Assembly (NCBI GenBank): GCA_002715485.1
Contig: PAZL01000005.1
Coordinates: 1 to 36,419, forward strand
DNA from: Aequorivita sp.
GTDB taxonomy: Bacteria; Bacteroidota; Bacteroidia; Flavobacteriales; Flavobacteriaceae
Direction of reading: 5' to 3'
DNA length: 36,419 bases
Shown here: positions 16,458 through 26,833 of the stretch, in pieces
Position numbering within the stretch: position 1 is the stretch's first letter
How the letters are laid out: every line of letters begins with the position of its first letter
Notes under the pieces: generated by a model
What the model saw: only the letters and a program-made list of their open reading frames with translations
What the model was told of the DNA's origin: nothing
Database searches by the model: none
Position numbers and translations under genes: made by a program

Positions 16458-17558
16458 TTGACGTATACAAATTTAAATTTCTCCAGAGTTGACAGTGCAA
16501 AATTTTTCAGAACCCTAAATAGGCGTGTGAATGATTACTTTAAGGAAAACAATCTAGCCAGAACTGGCAACTGGAAGCTTCACTTGAAAACGATTGTGAT
16601 GTTTTCATTATACCTTACCCCCTACTTTCTTTTGCTAACACTAGATTTTCCCGGATGGGCCCAATTGCTTTTTACCATAATTATGGGCGTGGGTATGGCT
16701 GGCGTGGGAATGAACGTAATGCACGATGCCAACCATGGTTCTTATTCCTCAAAAAAATGGATCAATAAAATTATGGGCGGGAGTATGTATATTCTTGCCG
16801 GAAATGTTTATAACTGGCAAGTGCAGCACAATGTATTGCACCACACGTACACAAACATTCATGGCCACGATGAAGATTTGGAAGCGGGAAGAATTCTTCG
16901 TTTCTCAAAACATTCCAAATGGCACAGGTTTCATAAATTCCAACACTGGTACAGTATTTTCTTTTATGGTCTTTTGACCTTCAATTGGGTTCTAACTACC
17001 GACTTTTTTCAGACGAAAAGATATTTGGCTCGTAAACTTTCCTATGGGAAACTGCCCAAGCCTATTACACAATGGAGTATCTTGGTTATTACCAAAATGA
17101 TTTACGTGTCACTTTGGATAGTAATCCCCCTTCTTTTTTTCAATATTGTTTGGTGGAAGATTTTGTTAGGATTCTTTATAATGCACTACGTTGCAGGTTT
17201 AATCTTGAGTATTGTTTTTCAACTTGCCCATGTGGTTGAAGATACCGAAATAATGCTTCCGGATAATAGTGGAACAATGAAAAATACTTGGGCTATCCAT
17301 CAACTTTTTACGACTGTGAATTTTTCAACCAACAATAAAATTGTCAATTGGTACACAGGGGGTTTGAACCATCAAGTGGAACATCATATTTTTCCAAATA
17401 TTAGCCATATTCATTATAAGAATATTTCAAAAATTGTGAAAAGTACAACCAAGGAATTCAATTTACCCTACAAAGAATATAAAACTACACGAAAGGCTAT
17501 TATTGCACATTTCAGACATTTAAAGGAAATGGGGCTAAAACCTGCAGTGCCCGCTTAA
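16458..17558 (+). CDS. Membrane fatty acid (acyl) desaturase, TTG start
   Basis: The 366-residue product has the three histidine boxes of membrane di-iron desaturases: H89-D-A-N-H93, H124-N-V-L-H128-H129 and H305-Q-V-E-H309-H310. The last box, with Gln before V-E-H-H, is the form found in front-end and linoleoyl-type desaturases. Hydrophobic segments flank the boxes (about residues 45-90, 165-180 and 205-255). It likely introduces a double bond into membrane acyl chains at the cytoplasmic membrane; the position of the bond cannot be told. No ATG or GTG lies between the in-frame stop at 16431 and the conserved N-terminus (TYTNLNFSRVDSAKFF), so TTG at 16458 is the only plausible start. The aminotransferase gene follows after 5 nt. 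Confidence 0.9.
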   Translation: MTYTNLNFSRVDSAKFFRTLNRRVNDYFKENNLARTGNWKLHLKTIVMFSLYLTPYFLLLTLDFPGWAQLLFTIIMGVGMAGVGMNVMHDANHGSYSSKKWINKIMGGSMYILAGNVYNWQVQHNVLHHTYTNIHGHDEDLEAGRILRFSKHSKWHRFHKFQHWYSIFFYGLLTFNWVLTTDFFQTKRYLARKLSYGKLPKPITQWSILVITKMIYVSLWIVIPLLFFNIVWWKILLGFFIMHYVAGLILSIVFQLAHVVEDTEIMLPDNSGTMKNTWAIHQLFTTVNFSTNNKIVNWYTGGLNHQVEHHIFPNISHIHYKNISKIVKSTTKEFNLPYKEYKTTRKAIIAHFRHLKEMGLKPAVPA

Positions 17559-17563
17559 TTATT

Positions 17564-18751
17564 ATGGACAACAGACTTTCAAAACGTGTGAATGAGATGG
17601 CCACCTCTGCCACTTTAGCAATGGCGGCCAAAACAAGAGAACTAAAGGAACAGGGGATAGATATTATTGGTTTAAGTCTGGGAGAGCCAGATTTTCCTGT
17701 TCCAGAGTTCATAAAAGATGCCGCTATTCAAGCCATTAAAGATGATTATCATTCCTATACGCCAGTTGATGGTTATGGCGATTTAAAAAAAGCAATTATT
17801 ACAAAATTTAAAAGGGACAATAATTTAGAATATAAACCTTCACAAATTGTTGTTTCTACTGGCGCTAAGCAATCATTGGCAAATTTAACTATGGTCCTTT
17901 TGGATGAAGGAGACGAAGTTTTATTGCCCGCACCCTATTGGGTAAGTTACGCGGACCAATGCAAAGTAGCTGGAGGGATTCCCAAAGAAATACCCACTTC
18001 CATAGAAACAGATTTCAAGGTAACTGCAGAAGCACTGGAAGCCGCTATTACCCCAAAAACCAAACTTATAATTTATAGCTCCCCTTGCAACCCGAGCGGT
18101 TCAGTCTATAGTAAAAAAGAACTTAGAAAGCTAGCCGATGTATTAGTAAAGTATCCGGACATTATCGTAATAAGTGATGAAATTTATGAACACATCAATT
18201 TTAGTGGAGGCCATGCATCTATGGCAGAATTTGATGATATGTATGACCGTACGGTAGTTGTAAATGGTGTCTCTAAAGCTTTCTCAATGACTGGTTGGCG
18301 CATTGGTTACATTGGTGGGCCAGAGTGGATAGCCAGAGCTTGCAACAAAATGCAAGGGCAAGTAACCAGCGGCGCTAATGCAATTGCACAAAGAGCTACA
18401 ATTACTGCCTTGGAAAATCCGCCAAGCAAGATTCAATTTATGGTTGATGCCTTTAAGGAGAGAAGAAAATTGATATTGGGACTTCTTTCAGAAATTGAAG
18501 GTTTTAAAACCAACCAACCCGAAGGTGCTTTTTATGTATTTCCTGATGTTTCTTACTTCTTTGGAAAAACTTTGCGAGGCAAAAACATAAACACAGCATC
18601 TGATTTTTCACTCTATCTTTTAGAGGAGGCGAAAGTAGCAACGGTAACCGGCGAAGCTTTTGGAGATCCAAACTGTATCCGTCTATCCTATGCAGCTTCT
18701 GAAACTGAAATAAAAGAAGCAATGCGGCGGATTAAGGAAGCTGTAAATTAA
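17564..18751 (+). CDS. Class I PLP-dependent aminotransferase, aspartate aminotransferase type
   Basis: The 395-residue product belongs to the fold-type I aminotransferases, Igamma-like aspartate aminotransferases. It has GLSLGEPDFPVP near residues 36-47, the PLP contacts N176 (NPSG), D205 and Y208, the Schiff-base lysine K238 in VSKAFSMTGWRIGY and the carboxylate-binding arginine R373 (IRLSYA). The expected reaction is transfer of an amino group between aspartate or glutamate and 2-oxo acids in the cytosol; prephenate may also be accepted by some relatives. It begins 5 nt after the desaturase, so the two share a transcript, although no metabolic link is obvious. A hairpin terminator follows. 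Confidence 0.92.
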   Translation: MDNRLSKRVNEMATSATLAMAAKTRELKEQGIDIIGLSLGEPDFPVPEFIKDAAIQAIKDDYHSYTPVDGYGDLKKAIITKFKRDNNLEYKPSQIVVSTGAKQSLANLTMVLLDEGDEVLLPAPYWVSYADQCKVAGGIPKEIPTSIETDFKVTAEALEAAITPKTKLIIYSSPCNPSGSVYSKKELRKLADVLVKYPDIIVISDEIYEHINFSGGHASMAEFDDMYDRTVVVNGVSKAFSMTGWRIGYIGGPEWIARACNKMQGQVTSGANAIAQRATITALENPPSKIQFMVDAFKERRKLILGLLSEIEGFKTNQPEGAFYVFPDVSYFFGKTLRGKNINTASDFSLYLLEEAKVATVTGEAFGDPNCIRLSYAASETEIKEAMRRIKEAVN

Positions 18752-18762
18752 AATTTTTAAAT

Positions 18763-18796
18763 AACGGGATTGGTTAAAATTACTCAATCCCGTTTT
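18763..18796 (+). terminator. Terminator after the aminotransferase gene
   Basis: A perfect 10-bp stem, AACGGGATTG / CAATCCCGTT, with a 12-nt loop is followed by a short T-run (18793-18796). It lies 11 nt after the stop codon. Confidence 0.75.
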
Positions 18797-18860
18797 CACT
18801 TTATAAATTATCTGTATTTTAGACGCTTATATTTTTTTAATTTAACCCTTATCTTTAATA

Positions 18861-21773
18861 ATGAAAACTAAAATTACCTTAACTTTATTTTTCTTCGCCT
18901 TTATCTTTAATTTGCAGGCTCAGGAAAAAACCAATGCAACTTATGTTGGTACAGTCGGCTCTCTACAGCACGTGCCATCCATTGCTTCGCAAACCAATTT
19001 AGCTCCCGCAAGAGTTAAAGAGCAAGTAATGCAAGACGGAAGAGCTTCAAGAAATTTGATTATCCCCGGAAAAGATCCGCAGATAGAAGATGATTATTTC
19101 AAAAGAAATCCAGATAAAATGGAGCAAGTGCTTAGTGGAAGAGCCCCTACACTTGTTTTCGATGCGGCTCAATCAAGTTCGCAACCAACAGACCCCTCTA
19201 TTGGTGTGGGACCGAATCATGCAATTGTAGTTTTCAATACTGGTTTTAGAATTTTTGACAAAAGCGGAAACCCACTTACCGGACAAGTATCTCCAAATCC
19301 TACCATTTTCCCCAATGGAGGTTGCTGTGACCTTACTATTTCATACGACAATGCTGCCGATAGATGGGTTATGACCTTTTTGGGCAACGGTGCGCAAATT
19401 GCAGTATCAGATGGTCCTGACCCTGTAAATGATGGGTGGTATGTTTATACCATTCCTCAAATTAATGACTACCAAAAGCTTTCAGTTTGGAGCGATGGTT
19501 ATTATATGACTGATAATACTTCGGCCACTAACAAAATTTACGCGATGGAACGAACTAAAATGCTAGCTGGTGATCCAACTGCACAAATAATTGGTTTTCC
19601 ACTTCCCGGAATTGTAACTAGTGGTTTTTACAGCCCTCAAGCCTTAAATGTAACCAATGACGATCTTCCAGCTCCTGGAGGTTTGCCTATTGTTTATTTA
19701 CAAGATGATGCTTGGTCTGGAGTATCCCAAGATCACGTAAAACTTTGGACGGTAGATGTTAACTGGGCAAGTCCAGGAAGTTCTACCATTTCTGCGCCAG
19801 TAGAATTAACTACCACTCCTTTTATCTCAGTTTTTGACGGCGGAAGTTTCTCAAATTTAGCTCAACCAGGCGGTGGCGCAGACATTGATGCACTACAAGC
19901 AACTATCATGAACCAAGCACAATTCAGAAAGTTTGGAGGCCACAATTCAGCAGTTTTTAATTTCGTTGTTGATACTGATGCATCAGGAGGAGAGTTGGCT
20001 GGAATACGTTGGTTTGAATTAAGACAACCTGGAGATGGCCAGCCTTGGTCCATTTACCAAGAGGGCACCTATACATCACCTGACGGAAAACACGCATGGC
20101 ACGCCAGTATGATGATGGATGTACAAGGGAACATTGGAATGGGCTATACGGCTATGGCAGGACCCACAACACCTGACCCAACCACCAAAAGAGTAAGTTC
20201 ATACTATACTGGTCGATATGCAAGTGATCCTCTAAATACAATGACTATCTCTGAAGAATTGATTGCAGCCGGAAACCAAAACATTCCTGGGCTTCGTTAT
20301 GGCGATTATAGCAAAATTGATTTAGACCCTTCTAACGATAAAGAATTTTGGTTCATCAATGAGTATATGAACAACGGTAGAAAGGATGTAGTTGGGGTTT
20401 TCCAAATTGCACCTAACTTCAATAACGATGTAGGAGTTGTAAGTATCGATTCCCCGGTAACAGGAACACTTTCCAATAGCGAAACTGTAACCGTTACTAT
20501 TTTTAATTACGGGCAAAATAGCGCTTCAAACTTTCCTGTAACATTTCAGGTTGATGGTGGAACTGTTATTTCAGAAACCTTTACCGGAACCATTGCATCA
20601 GCCGAAACGGCCCAGTATACCTTTACCGCTACTGCTAACTTGGGCACAGTGGGACAAACCTATACAATTGTTGCAGCAACCAATTTAGCTGGTGATGAAG
20701 ACACAACTAACGACTCCAGAACAAAAATGGTTACCTACTTAGAGCCAAATGATATTGGCGTGAGTGCCATTACATCTCCTGTGTCTGGCACTGACCTAAC
20801 TGCTACAGAAGACATCGTGGTTACCGTTACAAACTTTGGCGGTGAGCCTCAATCAAATTTTGATGTTTCCTATGATTTGGAAGGAACTGTTGTTACCGAA
20901 GTATTTACTGGCACTTTGGCCGGAAACACTTCTACTTCTTATACGTTTGCCCAAACTGGTGATTTTTCTGCTTTGGGAACGTATAATCTAAGTGCTTACA
21001 CATCACTGCCTGGCGACAGCGATAATTCAAATGATATGACCTCTGTAATCATTACAAAACAGAATTGTCAACCAACTGGCGACTGTACTCTTGGCGATGG
21101 ATTACAGCTTTTCAATGTTACAGATATAAACAATCCTTCTGCATGTGAAGGCTATGGAGACTTCACAGACCTTGTGGCTGGAATGGAAGCAGATACAACC
21201 TATGACCTTACAATAACTACTGGTTATGGAGATCAATTTATTCGTGTTTGGATAGATTTTAATGATGATTTTGTTTTTACAAATGATGAAACCGTTGTAA
21301 ATAATGTAGAAGTTGCTTCTGGTCAAGGTTCCGGAAATTACACCATAACAACAGATCTTGTTGTTCCTGCAGGAGTGCCATCTGGCCAGCATTTAATGCG
21401 TGCCAAAACTAATTGGAATGCTCCCGTACCGGATGATGCTTGTGAGGAAACCAACTTTGGCGAAACAGAAGATTATTCCGTACAAATTGGTACCGTGGGC
21501 GTTACAGACAATATTTTTGACGAAAATGGCTTAACAATATTGTCGTTGGATAATAACAAATTTGACGTTAGCTTAAAAACTGTAAATTATACCGAATCAA
21601 TGAACCTTTCGGTTTACAATACTTTAGGACAGCGATTGTTATACAAAAAGCTGGAAAACAACGGTAATGGTTACAACTATAAGCTTGACATGAGCTATGT
21701 AGCCACAGGCGTTTATTTAGTTCGCGTTGGAAATAAAGAAAACGGAAGAATAAAACGAATCATCGTTAAATAA
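18861..21773 (+). CDS. Large secreted protein with CARDB-like repeats, GEVED domain and T9SS type A sorting domain
   Basis: The 970-residue product starts with a clear signal peptide (residues 1-20, cleavage after LQA). Residues of about 80-520 form a large beta-rich region, beginning [20 protein letters not shown], that looks like a propeller and has no catalytic motif I can name. Two related Ig-like (CARDB-type) repeats follow at about 522-627 ([17 protein letters not shown]) and 630-733 ([18 protein letters not shown]). A GEVED domain lies at about 735-876, with [11 protein letters not shown] and [10 protein letters not shown]. The last 85 or so residues, with [16 protein letters not shown] and [10 protein letters not shown] and a basic end (IKRIIVK), are a type A C-terminal sorting signal. 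It is therefore exported by T9SS to the surface or medium. The substrate or partner is unknown. A terminator follows. Confidence 0.88.
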   Translation: MKTKITLTLFFFAFIFNLQAQEKTNATYVGTVGSLQHVPSIASQTNLAPARVKEQVMQDGRASRNLIIPGKDPQIEDDYFKRNPDKMEQVLSGRAPTLVFDAAQSSSQPTDPSIGVGPNHAIVVFNTGFRIFDKSGNPLTGQVSPNPTIFPNGGCCDLTISYDNAADRWVMTFLGNGAQIAVSDGPDPVNDGWYVYTIPQINDYQKLSVWSDGYYMTDNTSATNKIYAMERTKMLAGDPTAQIIGFPLPGIVTSGFYSPQALNVTNDDLPAPGGLPIVYLQDDAWSGVSQDHVKLWTVDVNWASPGSSTISAPVELTTTPFISVFDGGSFSNLAQPGGGADIDALQATIMNQAQFRKFGGHNSAVFNFVVDTDASGGELAGIRWFELRQPGDGQPWSIYQEGTYTSPDGKHAWHASMMMDVQGNIGMGYTAMAGPTTPDPTTKRVSSYYTGRYASDPLNTMTISEELIAAGNQNIPGLRYGDYSKIDLDPSNDKEFWFINEYMNNGRKDVVGVFQIAPNFNNDVGVVSIDSPVTGTLSNSETVTVTIFNYGQNSASNFPVTFQVDGGTVISETFTGTIASAETAQYTFTATANLGTVGQTYTIVAATNLAGDEDTTNDSRTKMVTYLEPNDIGVSAITSPVSGTDLTATEDIVVTVTNFGGEPQSNFDVSYDLEGTVVTEVFTGTLAGNTSTSYTFAQTGDFSALGTYNLSAYTSLPGDSDNSNDMTSVIITKQNCQPTGDCTLGDGLQLFNVTDINNPSACEGYGDFTDLVAGMEADTTYDLTITTGYGDQFIRVWIDFNDDFVFTNDETVVNNVEVASGQGSGNYTITTDLVVPAGVPSGQHLMRAKTNWNAPVPDDACEETNFGETEDYSVQIGTVGVTDNIFDENGLTILSLDNNKFDVSLKTVNYTESMNLSVYNTLGQRLLYKKLENNGNGYNYKLDMSYVATGVYLVRVGNKENGRIKRIIVK

Positions 21774-21798
21774 TACCACAGTATATATTTTTTTGAAT

Positions 21799-21831
21799 AA
21801 CCCAAAGTACAAATTGTGCTTTGGGTTTTTT
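21799..21831 (+). terminator. Terminator after the large secreted-protein gene
   Basis: AACCCAAAGTAC pairs with GTGCTTTGGGTT (one G-U pair) around a 5-nt loop and is followed by six T residues. It overlaps a possible upstream extension of purT, which supports the internal start at 21871 for that gene. Confidence 0.85.
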
Positions 21832-21870
21832 CATGAAATCAATTCCTGTATTTTTACAGAAAAACATACA

Positions 21871-23037
21871 ATGGCGAAAATTTTACTATTGGGAAGTGGA
21901 GAATTGGGCAAAGAATTTACAATTGCCGCTAAAAGAATTGGACAAACTGTTATAGCGGTTGACAGTTATGCGAATGCACCCGCCGCCCAAATAGCAGATA
22001 TTTCAGAAGTAATTAATATGCTTGACGGAAATGCCTTGGATGCCGTTGTTGAAAAATACAAACCAGACTACATAGTTCCAGAGATTGAAGCCATTCGTAC
22101 CGAACGTTTTTATGAATATGAAAAGCAGGGCTATACAGTAATTCCTTCCGCAAAGGCAGCAAATTTCACAATGAACAGAAAATCCATACGCGATTTGGCT
22201 GCAAAGGAATTGGGCTTAAAAACTGCCAATTATCGCTACGCAACCTCAGCCGAAAGTCTTAAAAATGCGGTTTCTGAAATTGGCATACCCTGTGTTGTAA
22301 AACCGTTAATGTCTTCCAGCGGAAAAGGCCAAAGCACAATAAAATGCGAAGCCGATATTGAAAAAGCTTGGAAATATTCACAAGAAGGATCACGGGGGGA
22401 TGTGGCTGAAGTAATTGTGGAGGGCTTTGTAAATTTTAATTATGAAATAACACTGCTTACGGTCACACAACGCAATGGAAAAACGCTTTTTTGTCCGCCA
22501 ATTGGTCACCGTCAAGAACGGGGCGATTATATGGAAAGCTGGCAGCCCGCCCCTATGAAAAGCGATATTTTAAAAGAAGCACAACACATGGCCCAAAAAG
22601 TAACTACTGCCTTAACGGGCTGCGGCATATGGGGCGTTGAGTTTTTTGTGGCAGATGACGGTGTTTATTTTTCAGAACTTTCACCAAGACCGCATGATAC
22701 AGGAATGGTAACGCTTGCAAAAACACAGAATTTCAATGAGTTTGAATTACATCTCCGTGCAGTACTTGGGCTTCCAATTTCAGAAATTACTCAAGAGCGC
22801 ATTGGAGCCAGCGCAGTAATTTTAGCTACTGAAAATTCTGAGAACCCAAAATTTGAAGGAATTGAAACCGTAGCTGCCACTTCAAAAATAGATTTTAGGA
22901 TTTTTGGCAAACCTACTTCGCGGCCTTTTCGAAGAATGGGAGTGGTATTAGCTTACGATAATCTAGACGGTGATATTTCAGAAGTAACAGAAAAAGCAAA
23001 ACGTTTAGCTCAAAAAGTAATCGTGGTTTCCAGCTAA
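21871..23037 (+). CDS. purT: Formate-dependent phosphoribosylglycinamide formyltransferase
   Basis: PurT makes formyl-glycinamide ribonucleotide from GAR, formate and ATP, the folate-independent version of the third step of purine synthesis. The 388-residue product is an ATP-grasp enzyme of the usual length. It has the N-terminal GSGELG loop at residues 8-13, [14 protein letters not shown] for nucleotide binding, and the metal and substrate region WGVEFFV followed by [16 protein letters not shown] chose the ATG at 21871 ([13 protein letters not shown]) because the longer reading would include the upstream terminator and 26 unrelated residues. It converges with trkH 21 nt away. No exact promoter box is visible; TATTTTTA at 21849-21856 is one mismatch off. 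Confidence 0.95.
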   Translation: MAKILLLGSGELGKEFTIAAKRIGQTVIAVDSYANAPAAQIADISEVINMLDGNALDAVVEKYKPDYIVPEIEAIRTERFYEYEKQGYTVIPSAKAANFTMNRKSIRDLAAKELGLKTANYRYATSAESLKNAVSEIGIPCVVKPLMSSSGKGQSTIKCEADIEKAWKYSQEGSRGDVAEVIVEGFVNFNYEITLLTVTQRNGKTLFCPPIGHRQERGDYMESWQPAPMKSDILKEAQHMAQKVTTALTGCGIWGVEFFVADDGVYFSELSPRPHDTGMVTLAKTQNFNEFELHLRAVLGLPISEITQERIGASAVILATENSENPKFEGIETVAATSKIDFRIFGKPTSRPFRRMGVVLAYDNLDGDISEVTEKAKRLAQKVIVVSS

Positions 23038-23058
23038 ACCTGCAACCTAAAACTCATT

Positions 23059-24564
23059 CTATCTATTCCTCCAGAAAAAAGGTGTTAATAAAATAAGAAC
23101 GGTAAACAATTCCAACCTACCTATCAGCATTAAAAAGCTAGACCACCATTTTGCAGCAGCAGGGAGCGATGCGTAGTTATCTACAGGCCCAAGATTACCA
23201 AGTGCAGGACCCACATTGCCCAAAGTTGATGCTGCACCACCGAGTGCTGTTTTAAAATCTAACCCTAACCAAGAAAAAACCAAAGTTCCTATTATAAAGG
23301 ACAGCATGTAAAGTATGAAAAAACCAAGAATATTAAAAACAATGGGCTGTGGTACAGCCTTACTATTATAACGCACAGGCAAAATAGCATGGGGATGAAG
23401 GGTTCTTTTAAATTCAAGCACGCCATTTCTTATCATTATTAAATGGCGCATCACTTTTATACCTCCTGCTGTAGAGCCAGCACATCCTCCCAAAAACATC
23501 ATTCCAAAAAAGAAGATCGTTAAAAACGGAGTCCAAAGTGTGTAATCAGCACTCACAAAACCTGTTGTGGTAATGATTGTAAGTACTTGAAATAATGCGT
23601 GGCGCACAGCACTTTCAAACTGCCCCCAGACCATCGGGTGGGCAATGCTGGAAAAAGTTACATCTGCTTCAAAGTAAATTAATAAAGAGGCTACAATTGT
23701 AAGCCCGATAATAAGCACGGAATACATTTTGAACTCTTCATCTTGAAATATTTTTTGAAATTTTCGCTTAAAAGCAAAATAGCTCAAAACAAAATTACTC
23801 CCCGCCAAAAACATAAATACGATAATTATATACTGCACCATTGGGTTGTCATTCCAATAAGCTACACTGGCATTTTTTGTTGAAAATCCACCTGTACTCA
23901 ATGTTGCCAATGAATGGTTAATAGCATCAAAAAAGCTCATTCCGGCAAGCTTCAACAAAACCGTTTCTGCCAAGGTATACCCTACATATATCAACCATAG
24001 TCTCTTGGCAGTATCGGTTATTCGCGGATGTAGTTTGTCTCCGCCAGGACCGGGAGCTTCGGCAGCAAAAAGCTGCATACCTCCAATTCCCAATAGGGGT
24101 AAAATTGCAATCGCCAAAACGATGATACCCATACCTCCTATCCAATGGGTTATGCTACGCCAAAAGAGCACCCCGTAAGGAATATTTTCAATATCTGTTA
24201 ATATAGATGCGCCTGTAGTGGTATAACCACTCATTGTTTCAAAAAAGGCATTGGTAAAACTCGGGATTGCTCCAGTAAAAATATAGGGTAACGTACCGAT
24301 AAGCGCCATAAAAATCCATCCAAAAGTTACAATTATATAGCCTTCGCGCTTTTGGATTTCTTTCCGATGATTTTTTGTTAAAAACATGATAGTGCCCCCT
24401 ACGCCCAATGCAACTGTTCCGGCCCATAGCATTTCTTTGAGCACACCATCTTTATAATACCAGCTTACTATTGCAGACAGCAACATAAAACCACCATTCA
24501 CCATAAGCAAAAGCCCCATTAAGTGAGAAATGATTTTATAGTTAAGCTTGGTAATTGAATTCAT
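23059..24564 (-). CDS. trkH: Trk-type potassium uptake channel subunit TrkH
   Basis: TrkH is the ion-conducting membrane subunit of the Trk potassium uptake system and works with the cytosolic gating subunit TrkA. The 501-residue product shows the four selectivity-filter loops of the SKT superfamily: TTTGAS at 115-120, STGGFS at 223-228, ITTTGF at 331-336 and TLGNVGP at 447-453, each between paired membrane helices. The segment CAGSTAGGIKVMR at 361-373 is a further TrkH signature. The ATG overlaps the trkA stop codon by one base (TAATG), so the two are translationally coupled. The C-terminus, LTPFFWRNR, is typical. Confidence 0.96.
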   Translation of the reverse strand: MNSITKLNYKIISHLMGLLLMVNGGFMLLSAIVSWYYKDGVLKEMLWAGTVALGVGGTIMFLTKNHRKEIQKREGYIIVTFGWIFMALIGTLPYIFTGAIPSFTNAFFETMSGYTTTGASILTDIENIPYGVLFWRSITHWIGGMGIIVLAIAILPLLGIGGMQLFAAEAPGPGGDKLHPRITDTAKRLWLIYVGYTLAETVLLKLAGMSFFDAINHSLATLSTGGFSTKNASVAYWNDNPMVQYIIIVFMFLAGSNFVLSYFAFKRKFQKIFQDEEFKMYSVLIIGLTIVASLLIYFEADVTFSSIAHPMVWGQFESAVRHALFQVLTIITTTGFVSADYTLWTPFLTIFFFGMMFLGGCAGSTAGGIKVMRHLIMIRNGVLEFKRTLHPHAILPVRYNSKAVPQPIVFNILGFFILYMLSFIIGTLVFSWLGLDFKTALGGAASTLGNVGPALGNLGPVDNYASLPAAAKWWSSFLMLIGRLELFTVLILLTPFFWRNR

Positions 24565-25913
24565 TATATAAAGAGCTTTTCAACCTTTCCTATGGATTGC
24601 GGCAGGCAACAGACCACTACTCTATCACCGTTTTTGATTTCGAAATCGCCCAGTGCTATTATTCCTTCACCGTTTCTTACTACACCCCCAATAATAGCGG
24701 AAATTGGAAAATCCAAATCTTTAATTTTTTTGTTGCACACTTTTGAATGTGAATAAACCACAAACTCCAAAAGCTCTGCATTCATATTATTAAGCTTCGT
24801 CATAGCCACCACTTCTCCTTTGCGTACATAGCGAAATATATTATTGGCAGCCAATAATTTTTTATTGATAAGGGTATCGATACCTATGGAATGTGATAGT
24901 TGAAAATAGTCCATATTCTCTACTAAAGCGATGGCTTTTTTCACACCTTTTGATTTTGCCACCAAACAAGACATAATATTGGTTTCACTGTTTCCAGTAA
25001 CTGCAATAAAGGCATCCATATCTTCAATGGATTCTTCATTCAATAAATCTACATTTCTACCATCTCCGTTAATTACAAGACATCCGGGGATATCATCTGC
25101 TATTTCAAAAGCCTTGTCTTTACTGCTTTCAATAAGCTTAACATTAAAACGGTTTTTACAAAGATCTTTTGCAGTTTTGTTACCAATCTTGCTCCCGCCG
25201 AGAATCATCACATTTTTTATTTCTTGTTTGCTTTTTCCGGAAAGTTTAAAAATTTGGTCATCTCCTTTTTCTACAGTGGTAAAATAAACTTGGTCACCTT
25301 CCTTAAACTGTGTATCTCCGCGAGGGATTATTGTGTATTGGGTGCCAAAACGTTGCAAAGCAATAGGTACAAATTGTAATTCGGGATATACAAGTGCCAT
25401 CTCCTTTACGGATTTTCCAACAAATGCCGAAGTACGTGAAAGACTTAACCCAATCATAGTCAATGCACCGTCCTCAAATTCATAACTATCGTTAAATGCG
25501 CTTTGACTCAGCAGGAGTTCAATTTCATTTGATGCCAAAGATTCCGGAGAAATCAACTCGTCTATTCCAAATTTTGAAAATCCCACCTCATCTTTCCCAT
25601 CAATAAACTCAGTGTTTGAAATTCTGGCTATAGTGCGTTTTGCACCAAGTTGCTTGGCCAGCACGCAAACCGTAATATTTGTGGTTTCGCTTGAAGTTAC
25701 CGCAATAACCAAATCGGTCTCGTCTACTCTTGAGTCCTTCAAGACCGCAATAGATGTGGAATCACCCCTAACCACCCGTATATCCAGATGCGTATCGGCA
25801 TGTGCCAAAGCCTCTCGACTAGTGTCAATAAGTGTAATATTTTGCGATTCAAAAGACAGCAATTTTGCAAGGTGAAACCCCACTTCGCCAGCACCGGCAA
25901 TGATGATTTTCAT
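24564..25913 (-). CDS. trkA: Trk potassium uptake system regulatory subunit TrkA
   Basis: TrkA is a cytosolic NAD(H)/nucleotide-binding subunit that forms a ring under TrkH and gates potassium entry. The 449-residue product consists of two tandem RCK units. The first has the Rossmann motif G7-A-G-E-V-G12 with D30 at the end of the second strand. The second starts near residue 232 with ILGGSKIG. Each is followed by a TrkA_C domain, for example GKSVKEMALVYPELQFVPIAL. It is the first gene of the trkA-trkH pair and is preceded by a -7 box at 25947-25954. Confidence 0.95.
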   Translation of the reverse strand: MKIIIAGAGEVGFHLAKLLSFESQNITLIDTSREALAHADTHLDIRVVRGDSTSIAVLKDSRVDETDLVIAVTSSETTNITVCVLAKQLGAKRTIARISNTEFIDGKDEVGFSKFGIDELISPESLASNEIELLLSQSAFNDSYEFEDGALTMIGLSLSRTSAFVGKSVKEMALVYPELQFVPIALQRFGTQYTIIPRGDTQFKEGDQVYFTTVEKGDDQIFKLSGKSKQEIKNVMILGGSKIGNKTAKDLCKNRFNVKLIESSKDKAFEIADDIPGCLVINGDGRNVDLLNEESIEDMDAFIAVTGNSETNIMSCLVAKSKGVKKAIALVENMDYFQLSHSIGIDTLINKKLLAANNIFRYVRKGEVVAMTKLNNMNAELLEFVVYSHSKVCNKKIKDLDFPISAIIGGVVRNGEGIIALGDFEIKNGDRVVVCCLPQSIGKVEKLFI

Positions 25914-25946
25914 TAAGCTTTTATTTAGGCTTTAAAATAAACAACG

Positions 25947-25954
25947 CAAAGATA
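25947..25954 (-). promoter_or_regulatory. -7 promoter element for trkA-trkH
   Basis: On the minus strand TATCTTTG is an exact match to TAnnTTTG, 33 nt upstream of the trkA start. No TTG is present at the standard -33 spacing. Confidence 0.5.
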
Positions 25955-26056
25955 TACAAATAAAATCCAGTCTTGAGTATTCACTATATTCAATCAGCTT
26001 AAACTGAAGGATACAAAGGGTTGATACTTCCATTGTTTCCTTTTTAAAATTGAATC

Positions 26057-26084
26057 TTGGTTTCATTAAAAAACAGTAGTTTTG
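26057..26084 (+). promoter_or_regulatory. Promoter of ubiE-porT
   Basis: TTG at 26057-26059 is followed after 17 nt by TAGTTTTG at 26077-26084, an exact match to both parts of the Bacteroidota consensus. Only 14 nt separate the -7 box from the ATG at 26099, so the leader should be very short. It also rules out a longer ubiE reading that begins at 26057. Confidence 0.72.
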
Positions 26085-26098
26085 CAAGCGAAAATTTT

Positions 26099-26830
26099 AT
26101 GGAAAAGAAAATAACACCCTATAAAGACTCATCGGAAGGAAAAAAGAAACAAGTTGAGCAGATGTTTGACACTATTTCTGAAAATTACGACGGACTAAAC
26201 CGTGTAATTTCCTTGGGCTCTGATATTAAATGGCGAAAGAAGGTCATTAAAATGGTAGCGGAAAAAAAGCCGAGAACTATTCTTGATATTGCCACAGGCA
26301 CTGGCGATCTGGCTATTCAATTTGCTGAAAAGATTTCTGCTGAAAAAATAGTAGGTTTGGACCTTTCAGAAGGAATGCTTTCCGTTGCCCGCAAAAAGGT
26401 TTCAGGAAAGGAAATTTCAGAAAAAATTGAGTTTGTTCAAGCAGACTCCGAAGCACTCCCATTTGAGGACAATACTTTTGACGCCATTACGGTCTCTTTT
26501 GGAATTCGAAACTTTGAAAACCTTGAAAAAGGACTTTCCGAAATTTTCCGCGTACTGAAAAAAGGGGGCATTTTTGTTATTTTAGAAACTTCGGTGCCTT
26601 CAAAATTTCCTTTTAAGCAAGGTTATTATTTTTATTCTAAAAATATTTTACCACTGGTGGGCAAAGTGTTTTCAAAAGATAAAGTGGCTTACAAATATTT
26701 AAGCGAAAGTGCCTCTGTATTTCCTCATGGTGAGGCACTCAACAATATTTTGCGGAAAATTGGGTTTAAAGAAGTGAAAAATAAACCACAAACTTTTGGT
26801 GTAGCAACCATCTATAATGCTACTAAATAA
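26099..26830 (+). CDS. ubiE: Demethylmenaquinone methyltransferase (UbiE/MenG)
   Basis: This SAM-dependent enzyme carries out the last methylation in menaquinone synthesis, converting demethylmenaquinol to menaquinol; in ubiquinone makers the same family acts on the benzoquinol precursor. Bacteroidota make menaquinone, so the menG role is expected. The 243-residue product has the family signature NYDGLNRVISLGSDIKWRK at residues 29-47 and the SAM-binding motif LDIATGTGD at 62-70. SFGIRNFENLEKGLSEIFRV is the second family signature. I chose the ATG at 26099 (MEKKITPYKD) because the promoter overlaps any longer start. porT follows after 3 nt. Confidence 0.95.
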   Translation: MEKKITPYKDSSEGKKKQVEQMFDTISENYDGLNRVISLGSDIKWRKKVIKMVAEKKPRTILDIATGTGDLAIQFAEKISAEKIVGLDLSEGMLSVARKKVSGKEISEKIEFVQADSEALPFEDNTFDAITVSFGIRNFENLEKGLSEIFRVLKKGGIFVILETSVPSKFPFKQGYYFYSKNILPLVGKVFSKDKVAYKYLSESASVFPHGEALNNILRKIGFKEVKNKPQTFGVATIYNATK

Positions 26831-26833
26831 TTT

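Noticed and set aside
21793-21870. Longer start for purT giving 26 extra residues
   Set aside because: It covers the terminator of the preceding gene and has no similarity to PurT.
23038-23058. Terminator expected between convergent purT and trkH
   Set aside because: The 21-nt gap has no inverted repeat or T-run that would support one.
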